Source: Microbacterium ginsengiterrae
GTDB lineage: Bacteria; Actinomycetota; Actinomycetes; Actinomycetales; Microbacteriaceae
NCBI RefSeq assembly: GCF_014205075.1
Contig: NZ_JACHMU010000001.1
Location: 682,001-746,000, forward strand
Length of the DNA: 64,000 nucleotides
Direction: 5' to 3'
The notes beneath the pieces are model-generated. The model worked only from the letters and a program-made list of their open reading frames with translations, searched no databases and was not told where the DNA came from. The position numbers were made by a program, and so were the translations under genes. Shown here one piece after another: positions 17,540 through 25,550 of this stretch; positions within the stretch are counted from its first letter, which is position 1; each line of letters opens with the position of its first letter.

Positions 17540-18332
17540 GGGCGATACGGTCTTCCGCACGGCACGGCAGCTCGACGAGGCCCTCGCAGGTCGTGAGGTG
17601 ACCCGATTCGACCTGCGAGTGTCGCAGGCGGCGACAGCCGACCTCTCCGGCGCGACGGTGCTCGGATGCGTCCCTCGCGGCAAGCACCTTCTGCTGCGCA
17701 TCGGCGATCACACTTTGCATTCTCATCTGCGCATGGACGGCGTGTGGTTCATCTACCGTCCGGGTGAGCGGTGGCGGCACCCGGCGTTCAAGGTGCGCGC
17801 GATCGTCGGCGTCGCAGAGCGGGAGGCGGTCGGAGTCGACATCGCCGACATCGAGCTGGTCCGCACGAAGGACGAGGCGCAGATCGTCGGGCACCTCGGC
17901 CCCGATCCCCTCTCCGCGGACTGGGATCCGGCGGAGGCGGCCAGACGCCTGTCCGCAGATGAACGCGCGATCCACGTCGCCCTGCTCGATCAGCGCAATG
18001 TCGCGGGATTCGGCAATGTGTACGCCTCTGAGCTCCTCTTCCTGCGCGGCGTCCTCCCGACCACACCGGCACCCGACGTCGACACGGCGGCGCTCCTCGA
18101 CCTCGGTGCGCGCACGATCCGCGCCAACCGCGATCGGTCGGAGCGCACCTTCACGGGGATGAGCCGCCCAGGACAGATGACCTGGGTCTACGGGCGGTTC
18201 CGCCGCCCCTGCCGGCGCTGCGGCACGCCGATCCTTCGGGGGCAGCAGGGTGCCGACCCGACCCGCGAACGAGTGACCTACTGGTGCCCCCGCTGCCAGA
18301 GTGGACCATCATCGCGCTTCGGGAATGAATGA
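17532..18332 (+). CDS. nei: Endonuclease VIII-like DNA glycosylase (Fpg/Nei family)
   Basis: A 266-residue bifunctional DNA glycosylase/AP lyase for oxidised bases. It starts PEGDT after the initiator Met, giving the catalytic proline and glutamate. The helix-two-turn-helix region has LLDQRNVAGFGNVYASELLF, and the C-terminus has a zinc finger with CRRC and CPRC pairs. PEGDT rather than PELPE marks the Nei branch, as in mycobacterial Nei2. It overlaps the membrane protein gene by 8 bases and lies downstream of the Lhr helicase, which suggests joint expression with repair functions. Confidence 0.9.
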   Translation: MPEGDTVFRTARQLDEALAGREVTRFDLRVSQAATADLSGATVLGCVPRGKHLLLRIGDHTLHSHLRMDGVWFIYRPGERWRHPAFKVRAIVGVAEREAVGVDIADIELVRTKDEAQIVGHLGPDPLSADWDPAEAARRLSADERAIHVALLDQRNVAGFGNVYASELLFLRGVLPTTPAPDVDTAALLDLGARTIRANRDRSERTFTGMSRPGQMTWVYGRFRRPCRRCGTPILRGQQGADPTRERVTYWCPRCQSGPSSRFGNE

Positions 18333-18385
18333 GCCCTCATCGTGGTTGTACTCATATCCGGAAGCATTCCGGGCTGGGAGGAATC

Positions 18386-18793
18386 TTGGGTAAGAACTAC
18401 ATCGATATCGAGGACGACCAGGGCACGACGCTGCGTTACCGCAAGCACGTCAACGGCCGTGGCCTTGTCGCGCACGGCGCGAAGGTGCATCCGAAGGCCG
18501 TTGTCGAGGTCGGCGCCTATATCGAACCCGGAGCCCGAGTGGGCGCCGGTGCGACCGTCGTCCGCGGCGCGTGGATCGAGCCGGATGCCGTCATCGGCGA
18601 GAACGCCTACATCGATGCCCACGCACACATCGGCGAGGGCGCGAAGGTGGGTGACGGCGCGCACATCGGTGTTCGCACCGACGTCGGCGCCGGGGCACGG
18701 ATCGCGCGTGGTGCGCGCATCGGCGACGATGAGACGGTCGCCGCCGGGCTTCGGATCGCCACCGATCGCCGGGGACTCTGGCTCGCGGCCTGA
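18386..18793 (+). CDS. Left-handed beta-helix hexapeptide-repeat protein
   Basis: A 135-residue protein made mostly of hexapeptide repeats (units such as VVEVGAYIEPGARVGAGATV and VIGENAYIDAHAHIGEGAKV). This is the coil of a left-handed parallel beta-helix found in acyl- and carbonic-anhydrase-like transferases. It is short and lacks an obvious acyltransferase histidine context, so a structural or binding role is possible. I chose TTG at 18386 because GGGAGGA sits just upstream. An ATG at 18329 is in frame but overlaps the end of the glycosylase gene. The function is unknown. Confidence 0.7.
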   Translation: MGKNYIDIEDDQGTTLRYRKHVNGRGLVAHGAKVHPKAVVEVGAYIEPGARVGAGATVVRGAWIEPDAVIGENAYIDAHAHIGEGAKVGDGAHIGVRTDVGAGARIARGARIGDDETVAAGLRIATDRRGLWLAA

Positions 18794-18860
18794 TCGCGCT
18801 TCCTCACTCTCACCACCGCTCACACGCCGCGCGGGCGTGAGGGGCCCCGTCGCGGACGAG

Positions 18861-18866
18861 TAGCCT
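18861..18866 (+). promoter_or_regulatory. -10 box of a leaderless transcript (LysR-effector-like gene)
   Basis: TAGCCT ends six bases before the ATG at 18873. There is no Shine-Dalgarno, so the transcript probably starts at the ATG. Confidence 0.55.
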
Positions 18867-18872
18867 GAACGC

Positions 18873-19466
18873 ATGGCATCGCGCACGTTCCGACTGGGAG
18901 CCGTTCCAGGGACGACACCCGGCAAGTGGATCGACATCTGGAAGCAGCGGATGCCACGGGTGCCACTCGAGCTCGTCCCCGTCGCGGTCGCCGATCAGCG
19001 TGCCGCCATCGACGAGGTGGACGCGGCCCTCGTGCGTCGACCGATCGACGACGCCGACGCGTTGCACGTGATCCCTCTCTACGACGAGGTGCCGGTGGTC
19101 GTGGCTTCGGCGGAGTCCCACCTCATGGCCGCCGACGAACTCACAGCGGAGGACCTCACCGATGAGGTCCTCATCACGCCACTCGACGACGTGCTCGGAC
19201 CGCTAGCCCTCCCCACCGTCGCCCCGCGCTTCGCGCCCCTCGCCACGACCGAGGACGCCATCGCCACGGCCGCATCCGGCACGGGGATCGTCGTGGTCCC
19301 CATGTCACTCGCCCGGCTGCATCAGCGCAAGGATGTCGGCTACCGGCCGCTCCTCGACGCACCGACGTCCTCCGTCGCGCTCGCCTGGTTGCGCGAGCGT
19401 ACGACGGAGGACGTCGAGACGTTCATCGGGATCGTCCGCGGACGGACAGCGAACTCCTCCCGCTGA
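18873..19466 (+). CDS. Stand-alone LysR-type substrate-binding domain protein
   Basis: A 197-residue protein that resembles the effector-binding half of LysR regulators (periplasmic-binding-protein type 2 fold). It starts FRLGAVPGTTPGKW, contains DAALVRRP and VPVVVASAESHL, and has the GTGIVVVPMSLARLH segment. The helix-turn-helix is absent and the upstream sequence leaves no room for one. Such truncated forms are widespread in Microbacteriaceae. It may sense a small molecule through partners or be a relic. It ends inside a strong shared terminator. The start is ATG at 18873 with a -10 box six bases ahead. Confidence 0.75.
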   Translation: MASRTFRLGAVPGTTPGKWIDIWKQRMPRVPLELVPVAVADQRAAIDEVDAALVRRPIDDADALHVIPLYDEVPVVVASAESHLMAADELTAEDLTDEVLITPLDDVLGPLALPTVAPRFAPLATTEDAIATAASGTGIVVVPMSLARLHQRKDVGYRPLLDAPTSSVALAWLRERTTEDVETFIGIVRGRTANSSR

Positions 19467-19483
19467 GATTGCGGGAGGAGTTC
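19451..19483. terminator. Bidirectional terminator
   Basis: A perfect 13-bp inverted repeat (19451-19463 with 19471-19483) has a 7-base loop. It lies between the convergent LysR-effector-like and Clp ATPase genes. The stop codon of the first lies at the start of the loop. Confidence 0.85.
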
Positions 19484-19494
19484 ACGGTCTCCGC

Positions 19495-22032
19495 TCAGCC
19501 CGCGAGCACCGGGACCTCGACGGACAGGCCGTCGGCACCGGCATCCACCCGCACCTCGCCGCCGTCGATCAGACGACCGGCGACGAGCAGGTCTGCGATG
19601 CGGTCGTCGACCTCGCGCTGGATGAGCCGGCGCAGCGGTCGTGCTCCGAACTCCGGCTCGTAACCGTGCTCGCCGATCCAGTCGACGGCGGCGTCGGTCA
19701 CCTCGAGAGTGATGTCCCGCGGCGCGAGGCGGTCAGTGGTGGCGCGCAGCATCAGTCGCACGATGCGACCGATCTCGTCGCGGGTCAGCTTCTGGAACAG
19801 CACGATCTCGTCGATGCGGTTGAGGAACTCGGGACGCATGGCCTCCCTGAGCTTGCCCATCACCCGGTCGCGCAGATCCTTCAACGACGCGAAGCCGTTC
19901 GCTGCGGCATCCTGCGACGAGACGAACCCCAGCGCGCCCGAACGCGAGGCGAGGAACTCGGAACCGATGTTCGACGTCATCACGATGACCGCGTTGCGGA
20001 AGTCGACCGTGCGCCCCTGACCGTCGGTGAGGCGTCCGTCGTCGAGCACCTGCAGCAGCAGGTTGAACACGTCGGGGTGCGCCTTCTCGATCTCGTCGAA
20101 CAGCACGATCGAGTACGGGTTGCGCCGCACACGCTCGGTGAGCTGGCCCGCCTCGTCGTAACCGACGTATCCGGGAGGGGCTCCGACGAGCCGCGACACG
20201 GTGTGTCGCTCGCCGAACTCGCTCATGTCGAATCGGATCACGGCGTTCTCGTCGTCGAACAGCCGGTCGGCGAGCGCCTTGGCGAGCTCGGTCTTGCCGA
20301 CACCCGTCGGCCCGAGGAAGAGGAACGATCCGACGGGGCGACGCGCATCTCCCATGCCGGTGCGATTGCGGCGGACGGCACGGGCGACCGCGGTCACGGC
20401 ATCGTCCTGACCGATCACCCTGGCGTGCAGCTCGTCCTCCAGGCCGGCCAGGCGCTCCCGCTCGCCCTCCGTGAGGCGGCTGGCGGGGATGCCGGTGGCA
20501 CGGGCGACGACCTCGGCGATCTCCTTCTCGTCGACGACCGCGCCCCGCTCGACCCCTCGGCCGGCGGCAGCCGCGTCGATACGGGTCTGCGTGGCGATGA
20601 TCTCATCGCGCAGCTGAGACGCCTGCTCGTACTGCTCCGCGCTCACCGCCGCGTTCTTGCGCGCCTCGAGGTCGGCGAGCTCGGCCATCAGCGCCGTGGT
20701 GTCCTCCGGAACGCCGAGTGCGAGACGCCGTCGGGCTCCGGCCTGGTCGATGAGGTCGATCGCCTTGTCGGGGAGGACGCGATCGGGCAGGTAGCGGGCC
20801 CCCATGGTCACGGCAGCACGCAGCGCGGCATCCGTGTAGGTGACCGCGTGGTGCTCCTCGTACGCGTCCTTGAGCCCCTCGAGGATGCGGATCGCGTCGT
20901 CGATCGACGGCTCATCGACCCGCACCGGCTGGAACCGGCGCTCGAGTGCGGGATCCTTCTCGATCTGCCGGTACTCCTTGAGCGTCGTGGCGCCGATCAT
21001 GTGCAGGTCGCCGCGGGCCAGGCGGGGCTTGAGGATGTTCCCGGCATCCATCGCACCTTCGCCCGCACCTCCGGCGCCCACGATGGTGTGCACCTCGTCG
21101 ATGAACACGATCACCTCCTCCTTGCGAGCGGCGATCTCGTCCATCGTCTTGGTGAGCCGCTCCTCGAAGTCTCCGCGGTAGCGGGTGCCGGCGAGCATGC
21201 CGGGCAGGTCGAGGGCGATCACGCGGCGCCCGGCGAGCTGCGCGGGGACGGCGCCGTCGACGATCGCCTGGGCGATCCCGTCGACGATGGCGGTCTTGCC
21301 GACGCCGGCCTCGCCGATGAGCACGGGATTGTTCTTCGTGCGGCGGCTGAGGATCTCGATCGTCTGCTCGATCTCGTCACTGCGTCCGATGACCGGGTCC
21401 AGCGCGCCCTCGCGCGCACGCGCCGTGAGGTCGGAGCCGTAGGTGTCGAGCATCGGGGAGTCGGATGCCGCAGCGCTGGGCTCCGCCTCCTCGGCACCGA
21501 CGGGGGACCCGAGGTGTTCCCGGGCACCCTGGGTGAGCGCCTCGGCGGTGACGCCGGCGCGGGCGAGGATCTGCCCCGCGGGGACGTCCTGACCGAGGAC
21601 GAGCGCGAAGAACAGGTGCTCCGGCTCGATGTACGTCGCGCCGGAAGAGCGGGCCACCTGGTACGCGTGGAAGAGGGCCCGGCTCGCACTGGGCGTGATG
21701 GTCGCGGCTGCGGCACCTGCCGCATCCGTCGGCATGGGCAACCGCGCTTCGACGGCGTCGACGATCTCCTTCGCCGTGACGCCGATGTTCTCGATGGCGC
21801 GCGCGACGGCGTCGTCCTCGACGATCATGCGCAGCACGTGAAGCGCGTCGAGCTCGGTCTGGCCGCGCTCGAGCGCGAATCGTCCTGCCTGCTGCAGGAT
21901 CTTCTGGGTGCGCGCGGTGAGGAACCGGCTGAGGTCGATGGATCGGGCCTGCCGGGCCTGCTCGCCCGCGAGATACCGGGCGAGGAAGTCGTCGAACGAG
22001 CCGGCGCCGGTGTCGCTGAAGTCGTTGGGCAC
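19495..22032 (-). CDS. Clp/Hsp100 AAA+ ATPase, HspR-controlled ClpC-like paralogue
   Basis: An 845-residue two-ring unfoldase. It has an N-terminal repeat domain (about 35-180), a first AAA module with GEAGVGKT and IDEVHT, a short middle region with a UVR-like segment (EQASQLRDEII), and a second AAA module with GPTGVGKT and FDEIEKAH. The loop GALGF near residue 700 matches the ClpP-docking L-G-F motif, and the long ClpB middle coil is missing, so ClpC-type work with ClpP is more likely than ClpB disaggregation. The N-terminus differs from the essential ClpC1. It starts with GTG and AGGAGG, and two HAIR elements lie upstream, so heat-shock control by HspR is expected. Confidence 0.88.
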   Translation of the reverse strand: MPNDFSDTGAGSFDDFLARYLAGEQARQARSIDLSRFLTARTQKILQQAGRFALERGQTELDALHVLRMIVEDDAVARAIENIGVTAKEIVDAVEARLPMPTDAAGAAAATITPSASRALFHAYQVARSSGATYIEPEHLFFALVLGQDVPAGQILARAGVTAEALTQGAREHLGSPVGAEEAEPSAAASDSPMLDTYGSDLTARAREGALDPVIGRSDEIEQTIEILSRRTKNNPVLIGEAGVGKTAIVDGIAQAIVDGAVPAQLAGRRVIALDLPGMLAGTRYRGDFEERLTKTMDEIAARKEEVIVFIDEVHTIVGAGGAGEGAMDAGNILKPRLARGDLHMIGATTLKEYRQIEKDPALERRFQPVRVDEPSIDDAIRILEGLKDAYEEHHAVTYTDAALRAAVTMGARYLPDRVLPDKAIDLIDQAGARRRLALGVPEDTTALMAELADLEARKNAAVSAEQYEQASQLRDEIIATQTRIDAAAAGRGVERGAVVDEKEIAEVVARATGIPASRLTEGERERLAGLEDELHARVIGQDDAVTAVARAVRRNRTGMGDARRPVGSFLFLGPTGVGKTELAKALADRLFDDENAVIRFDMSEFGERHTVSRLVGAPPGYVGYDEAGQLTERVRRNPYSIVLFDEIEKAHPDVFNLLLQVLDDGRLTDGQGRTVDFRNAVIVMTSNIGSEFLASRSGALGFVSSQDAAANGFASLKDLRDRVMGKLREAMRPEFLNRIDEIVLFQKLTRDEIGRIVRLMLRATTDRLAPRDITLEVTDAAVDWIGEHGYEPEFGARPLRRLIQREVDDRIADLLVAGRLIDGGEVRVDAGADGLSVEVPVLAG

Positions 22033-22049
22033 TGCGTCCTCCTGTGAAA

Positions 22050-22070
22050 GTTGAGCGTCTTTCGCTCAAG
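22050..22070 (-). promoter_or_regulatory. HAIR element 1 (HspR binding site)
   Basis: GTTGAGC, seven bases, then GCTCAAG match the HAIR consensus CTTGAGT-N7-ACTCAAG with symmetric changes in both arms. It starts 18 bases upstream of the Clp ATPase start codon, so bound HspR would block the promoter or early transcript. Confidence 0.75.
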
Positions 22071-22076
22071 TATGAA

Positions 22077-22097
22077 GTTGAGTGTACTGCACTCAAG
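22077..22097 (-). promoter_or_regulatory. HAIR element 2 (HspR binding site)
   Basis: GTTGAGT, seven bases, then ACTCAAG is one base from the perfect HAIR consensus. Its centre is 27 bases from that of element 1. Tandem HAIR sites are typical of HspR-repressed chaperone genes in actinobacteria. Confidence 0.85.
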
Positions 22098-22137
22098 TCC
22101 AACGCGGACGGGCGACAGGTATTCCCCGGTTCACGAA

Positions 22138-22143
22138 TAGAAT
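22138..22143 (+). promoter_or_regulatory. -10 box of a leaderless transcript (glutamine amidotransferase gene)
   Basis: TAGAAT ends six bases before the GTG start at 22150, and no ribosome site is present. Confidence 0.6.
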
Positions 22144-22149
22144 TCTCGG

Positions 22150-22863
22150 GTGGCCTCGATTCTGTACATCTGCGTGCGGCCGGAGCAGGGCGCGGCGGAT
22201 GCCGAGCACCGGTCCTTCCGGCGCGCTCTGGGCGTGCCGGTGCTCGACCGGTGGGACCTGCTGACCGCGCCGCTGGATCCGTCGATCTCGGACCGCTACG
22301 ACGGCGTCGTCGTCGGAGGCTCACCGCTCAATGTCGTCTCCGAGGACCGCGACGACGTGCAGCGGCGCGTCGAGGACGACCTCGAACGCCTCGCCGGCGA
22401 GACCGTCGACGGGCGGGTGTCGACGTTGTTCACGTGCTACAGCATCGGGGTCGTGACCCGCATGCTCGGCGGAACCGTGGGCACAGCGACCCCTGAGTCG
22501 ACCAGGCCGACCAGGATCCGCATCACGGGTCCCGGTGCCGCCGATCCGATCTTCGGTCCGTCCGCGCCGGAGATGTCCGTGCTCACCGCACACAAGGAGG
22601 GGTCGGTGGAGCCGCCGCCAGGGGCGACGCTGCTCGCGACGAACGACGACTGCCCCGTGCAGGCGTACCGGGTCGGCGATCGGCTCTACGCGACGCAGTT
22701 CCACCCCGAGGTCACGCCGCAGGACTTCGTGGACCGCATGGCGTACTACCGCACGACCGGGTACTTCGATCCACACCAGTACGACCTGACCGCGGAGCGC
22801 GTCCTCGCCGCGTCCGTGACCGGCACCGACCTGCTCCGCCGGTTCTCGGAACGACTCGGCTGA
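22150..22863 (+). CDS. Class I glutamine amidotransferase-like protein
   Basis: A 237-residue stand-alone GATase domain, similar to GMP-synthase amidotransferase relatives. The probable nucleophile is C96 in FTCYSIG, which is less canonical than G-x-C-x-G-x-Q because the glutamine is missing. The histidine and glutamate of the triad are in QFHPEVT (about 184-190). It could hydrolyse glutamine or gamma-glutamyl compounds. The partner synthase is unknown. It diverges from the Clp gene and appears leaderless from GTG 22150. Confidence 0.8.
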   Translation: MASILYICVRPEQGAADAEHRSFRRALGVPVLDRWDLLTAPLDPSISDRYDGVVVGGSPLNVVSEDRDDVQRRVEDDLERLAGETVDGRVSTLFTCYSIGVVTRMLGGTVGTATPESTRPTRIRITGPGAADPIFGPSAPEMSVLTAHKEGSVEPPPGATLLATNDDCPVQAYRVGDRLYATQFHPEVTPQDFVDRMAYYRTTGYFDPHQYDLTAERVLAASVTGTDLLRRFSERLG

Positions 22864-22864
22864 G

Positions 22865-23332
22865 TCAGATCCCGGGCCCGGACCGCAGCAGCTCGATCCG
22901 TTCTCGGAGGTAGCCGGCGAGCGGAACGTGGGCGTCGGCCTTCGACCAGCGCACGGACGGCACCCCGTCACGCATCGAGAGCGGCCCTGATTCGCCTCCG
23001 GCATCCACCGCGTCTACATCGATCACGGACCATCCGACGTGGACGACCTCGCCCTCCGCGAATCCACCCCGGAGCGCCAGCTGACGGCGCTGCGCGCGTG
23101 CGCGTGCCGACTCGGCCGTATACCCGCGCCGGCCGGGGTCGGCGGCGCGCAGCACCTCACCGGTGGCGAGCACGGCGTCGTCGGTGATCAGCAGCACGCC
23201 GACGTGCCATGCGGAGCCTGCGCGCACGATCCGCTCGCCGCGCCAGCGACTCGACCGCTCCTCTCCGAGCCCCTCCTGCGGGATGCCGGCCAGTGCGGTC
23301 CGCGCAGCGGCGAAGAGCTCGGCGCAGGTCAC
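22865..23332 (-). CDS. Hypothetical protein (155 aa), coupled to the antiporter
   Basis: A soluble 155-residue protein with no motif I can name. It has a short helical N-terminus, a likely beta-rich middle (WHVGVLLITDDAVLATGEVLR), an arginine-rich stretch (RRGYTAESARARAQRRQ) and a C-terminus with LAGYLRERIELL. The start codon GTG overlaps the stop of the antiporter gene in the sequence GTGA, so translation is coupled. Homologues of similar length in related genera are sometimes labelled glutaminase, but I see no active-site evidence for that. It may regulate or accompany the antiporter. Confidence 0.6.
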   Translation of the reverse strand: MTCAELFAAARTALAGIPQEGLGEERSSRWRGERIVRAGSAWHVGVLLITDDAVLATGEVLRAADPGRRGYTAESARARAQRRQLALRGGFAEGEVVHVGWSVIDVDAVDAGGESGPLSMRDGVPSVRWSKADAHVPLAGYLRERIELLRSGPGI

Positions 23333-24537
23333 AGTTCGCCCTGTGGGTGACCGCTCTCCACCGCGGTGATCTTGGATCGATCGCCTCGCAGCGTCATGGC
23401 GAGAAGGGGATACAGCAGCACCGAGAGCATGCCCGCGCCCACGAGCGCCGCGGCGGTCGCCGGATCGAGGACGCCCTCGTTCACGCCGATGCCGGTGACG
23501 GCGACGATGATGGGCAGACCGGTCGCTGCCAGCAGACCCACCGCTGTGCGATCGCGCACCCCGCTCCCCTTCGGCATCGAGAACTGCGCAGCGACGCCGC
23601 GGATGACGAGCAGTGCCACCAGGAGCAGCGGCACGAGCGCGAGAGCCTTGGGAGAGGCGAGGAGGGAGCCGAGGTCGAAGGTCACGCCGGTGTAGATGAA
23701 GAACACCGGGACGAGGAAGCCGAACGCGATCGCCTCCAGTTTGCTGTTCACCGCCTCCGCATCCTCCTCAGGCGCACGCGCCATGATGATGCGCCACACC
23801 GCGCCGGCGACGAAGGCACCCAGCAGCATGTCGAGGTCGAAGACGAGGCTCAGTCCCACCAGACCGGCGATCAGCAGGATCACGAAGCGCACGCCGAACT
23901 GATCGGACGTGTGCAGAGTGGCCCGCACGAACCCGTGCAGCCTGCCGTGCTGCGCACGGTGGGCGATGAAGATGATCACCACCGCGAGCACGACGAAGGC
24001 GAGCAGGACGGCGGCAGCGGCGGGGGCGCGACGCGTGCTGAGCAGTACCGAGATCGCGATCAGCGGCAGGAACTCGCCCACCGACCCGATGGCGGTGACC
24101 ACCCGTCCGAAAGCGGTGTGCATCTCTCCGGCGTCCCGCAGGATCGGCATGAGCGTCCCGAGGGCGGTGGAGCTCAGCGCGATCGCGATGACCACCACGC
24201 TCTCGGTCGGCGCGACGAGCAGGCCCACCCCGATTCCCAGGACGAGGCTCGTCAGCCAGCCGAGCGACGCCCGCACCAGCGGCCGACCGGCGATCGCACG
24301 GAAGTCGATCTCGGATCCGGCCATGAAGAACAACATGGCGAGCCCGAGATCCCCGAGGCGCTCGATGACGATGTTGGGCTCGACCCAGCCGAGGACCGCG
24401 GGGCCGATGAGGATGCCGAGGATGAGCTCGAAGACGATGATCGGCACCCGGACCGCACGACGCACGCCGCGTGCCAGCAGCGGCGCGGCCACAGCCAGCA
24501 GCGGTATCAGTACCAGCGCCGCTTCACCTGTTCCCAT
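23329..24537 (-). CDS. Cation:proton antiporter, CPA2/KefB type without TrkA domain
   Basis: A 402-residue membrane protein with about 12 hydrophobic helices. Diagnostic parts are the N-terminal VPIIVFELILGILIGPAVLGW, the helix LAMLFFMAGSEIDF and SSTALGTLMPIL, typical of Kef/NapA-type antiporters that exchange K+ or Na+ for H+. There is no cytosolic RCK/TrkA-N domain. A -10 box TAGTCT six bases upstream suggests a leaderless mRNA. It is coupled to the 155-residue unknown gene by a 4-base overlap. The ion specificity cannot be told. Confidence 0.87.
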   Translation of the reverse strand: MGTGEAALVLIPLLAVAAPLLARGVRRAVRVPIIVFELILGILIGPAVLGWVEPNIVIERLGDLGLAMLFFMAGSEIDFRAIAGRPLVRASLGWLTSLVLGIGVGLLVAPTESVVVIAIALSSTALGTLMPILRDAGEMHTAFGRVVTAIGSVGEFLPLIAISVLLSTRRAPAAAAVLLAFVVLAVVIIFIAHRAQHGRLHGFVRATLHTSDQFGVRFVILLIAGLVGLSLVFDLDMLLGAFVAGAVWRIIMARAPEEDAEAVNSKLEAIAFGFLVPVFFIYTGVTFDLGSLLASPKALALVPLLLVALLVIRGVAAQFSMPKGSGVRDRTAVGLLAATGLPIIVAVTGIGVNEGVLDPATAAALVGAGMLSVLLYPLLAMTLRGDRSKITAVESGHPQGEL

Positions 24538-24543
24538 TCGCTC

Positions 24544-24549
24544 AGACTA
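24544..24549 (-). promoter_or_regulatory. -10 box of a leaderless transcript (cation:proton antiporter)
   Basis: TAGTCT on the minus strand ends six bases before the ATG at 24537, with no Shine-Dalgarno in between. Confidence 0.6.
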
Positions 24550-24639
24550 TCCACCCGAACACCTCCTGTGAGACGGCGTGGATTCGCCAGCCCCGTGGTC
24601 GACCGGGCAGAATCGAGGCATACCCTGCAAGGAGAGCCC

Positions 24640-25491
24640 ATGTCTCAGCCCGATACCGCACGCCTGCTCATCGCCTGCGATGACCAGCCCGGCATCGTCG
24701 CCGCCGTCGCCGGCGTGCTCGCCCAGCACGGCGCGAACATCATCTCGCTCGATCAGCATTCGACGGATGCCGCCGGCGGCCGTTTCTTCCAGCGCACGGT
24801 GATCCACCTCGACGGTCTCGCCGCTGCCCGCCCCGCGCTCGAGGCGTCGATCCGCGAGGTGGCCGACCGGTTCGGCATGGAATGGTCTCTCCACGACACC
24901 TCGCGCCGCAAGCGCGTCGCGATCTTCGTGTCGAAGTACGACCACTGCCTCATGGAGCTGCTGTGGCGCCAGCAGCGGGGGCAGCTCGACATCGACGTCA
25001 CGATGGTCGTGTCGAACCATCCGGACCTCGCGGAGGCCGTGCGCGGCTTCGGAGTGCCGTTCATCCACATCCCCGCCGGCGACAAGGCCGCCATGGAGGC
25101 TCGTCAGCTCGAGCTGCTCCAGGGCAACGTCGACCTCGTCGTGCTCGCGCGGTACATGCAGATCCTCACCGACGACTTCATCGAGCGGATCGGTGCGCCG
25201 GTCATCAACATCCACCACTCGTTCCTCCCCGCATTCATCGGAGCGAACCCGTACGCGCGCGCCAAGGAGCGCGGCGTGAAGCTCATCGGCGCGACGGCGC
25301 ATTACGCCACCGCCGACCTCGACGAGGGACCGATCATCGAGCAGGACGTGACCCGTGTCACGCACTCGGAATCCGCCGCCGAGCTCCAGAGCCGCGGTGC
25401 CGACGTCGAGCGCCTCGTCCTCGCGCGCGCTGTGCAGTGGCACGCGGAGGACCGCGTCATCGTGCACGGCCGCTCCACCGTCATCCTCTAG
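24640..25491 (+). CDS. purU: Formyltetrahydrofolate deformylase
   Basis: A 283-residue enzyme that hydrolyses 10-formyl-THF to THF and formate, balancing one-carbon units and feeding formate to PurT. The N-terminal ACT domain (about 7-85, CDDQPGIVAAVAGVLAQHGANI) is the regulatory part. The C-terminal formyl-transferase fold has INIHHSFLPAF (near 188-198) with the catalytic Asn and His, and ADLDEGPI with the catalytic Asp. The ATG follows AAGGAG at the usual distance. It is monocistronic and followed by a hairpin terminator. Confidence 0.95.
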   Translation: MSQPDTARLLIACDDQPGIVAAVAGVLAQHGANIISLDQHSTDAAGGRFFQRTVIHLDGLAAARPALEASIREVADRFGMEWSLHDTSRRKRVAIFVSKYDHCLMELLWRQQRGQLDIDVTMVVSNHPDLAEAVRGFGVPFIHIPAGDKAAMEARQLELLQGNVDLVVLARYMQILTDDFIERIGAPVINIHHSFLPAFIGANPYARAKERGVKLIGATAHYATADLDEGPIIEQDVTRVTHSESAAELQSRGADVERLVLARAVQWHAEDRVIVHGRSTVIL

Positions 25492-25501
25492 ACGGTCACC
25501 G

Positions 25502-25534
25502 GCCCCTGCCCGCCTCGCGAGAGCCGGCAGGGGC
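25502..25534. terminator. Terminator between purU and the ABC transporter genes
   Basis: GCCCCTGCC (25502-25510) pairs with GGCAGGGGC (25526-25534) across a 15-base loop. It lies between convergent genes and can serve both. Confidence 0.7.
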
Positions 25535-25550
25535 GGCGGACTGCCCGGTT

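Noticed and set aside
19495..22032. Calling the Clp ATPase ClpB because of its HAIR operators
   Set aside because: The long ClpB middle coil is absent and an L-G-F docking loop is present, so I describe it as ClpC-like.
19333..22047. A 904-codon open frame on the plus strand opposite the Clp ATPase
   Set aside because: It is arginine- and glycine-rich with no recognisable domain and mirrors codon structure of the real gene. Long antisense frames are expected at this GC content.
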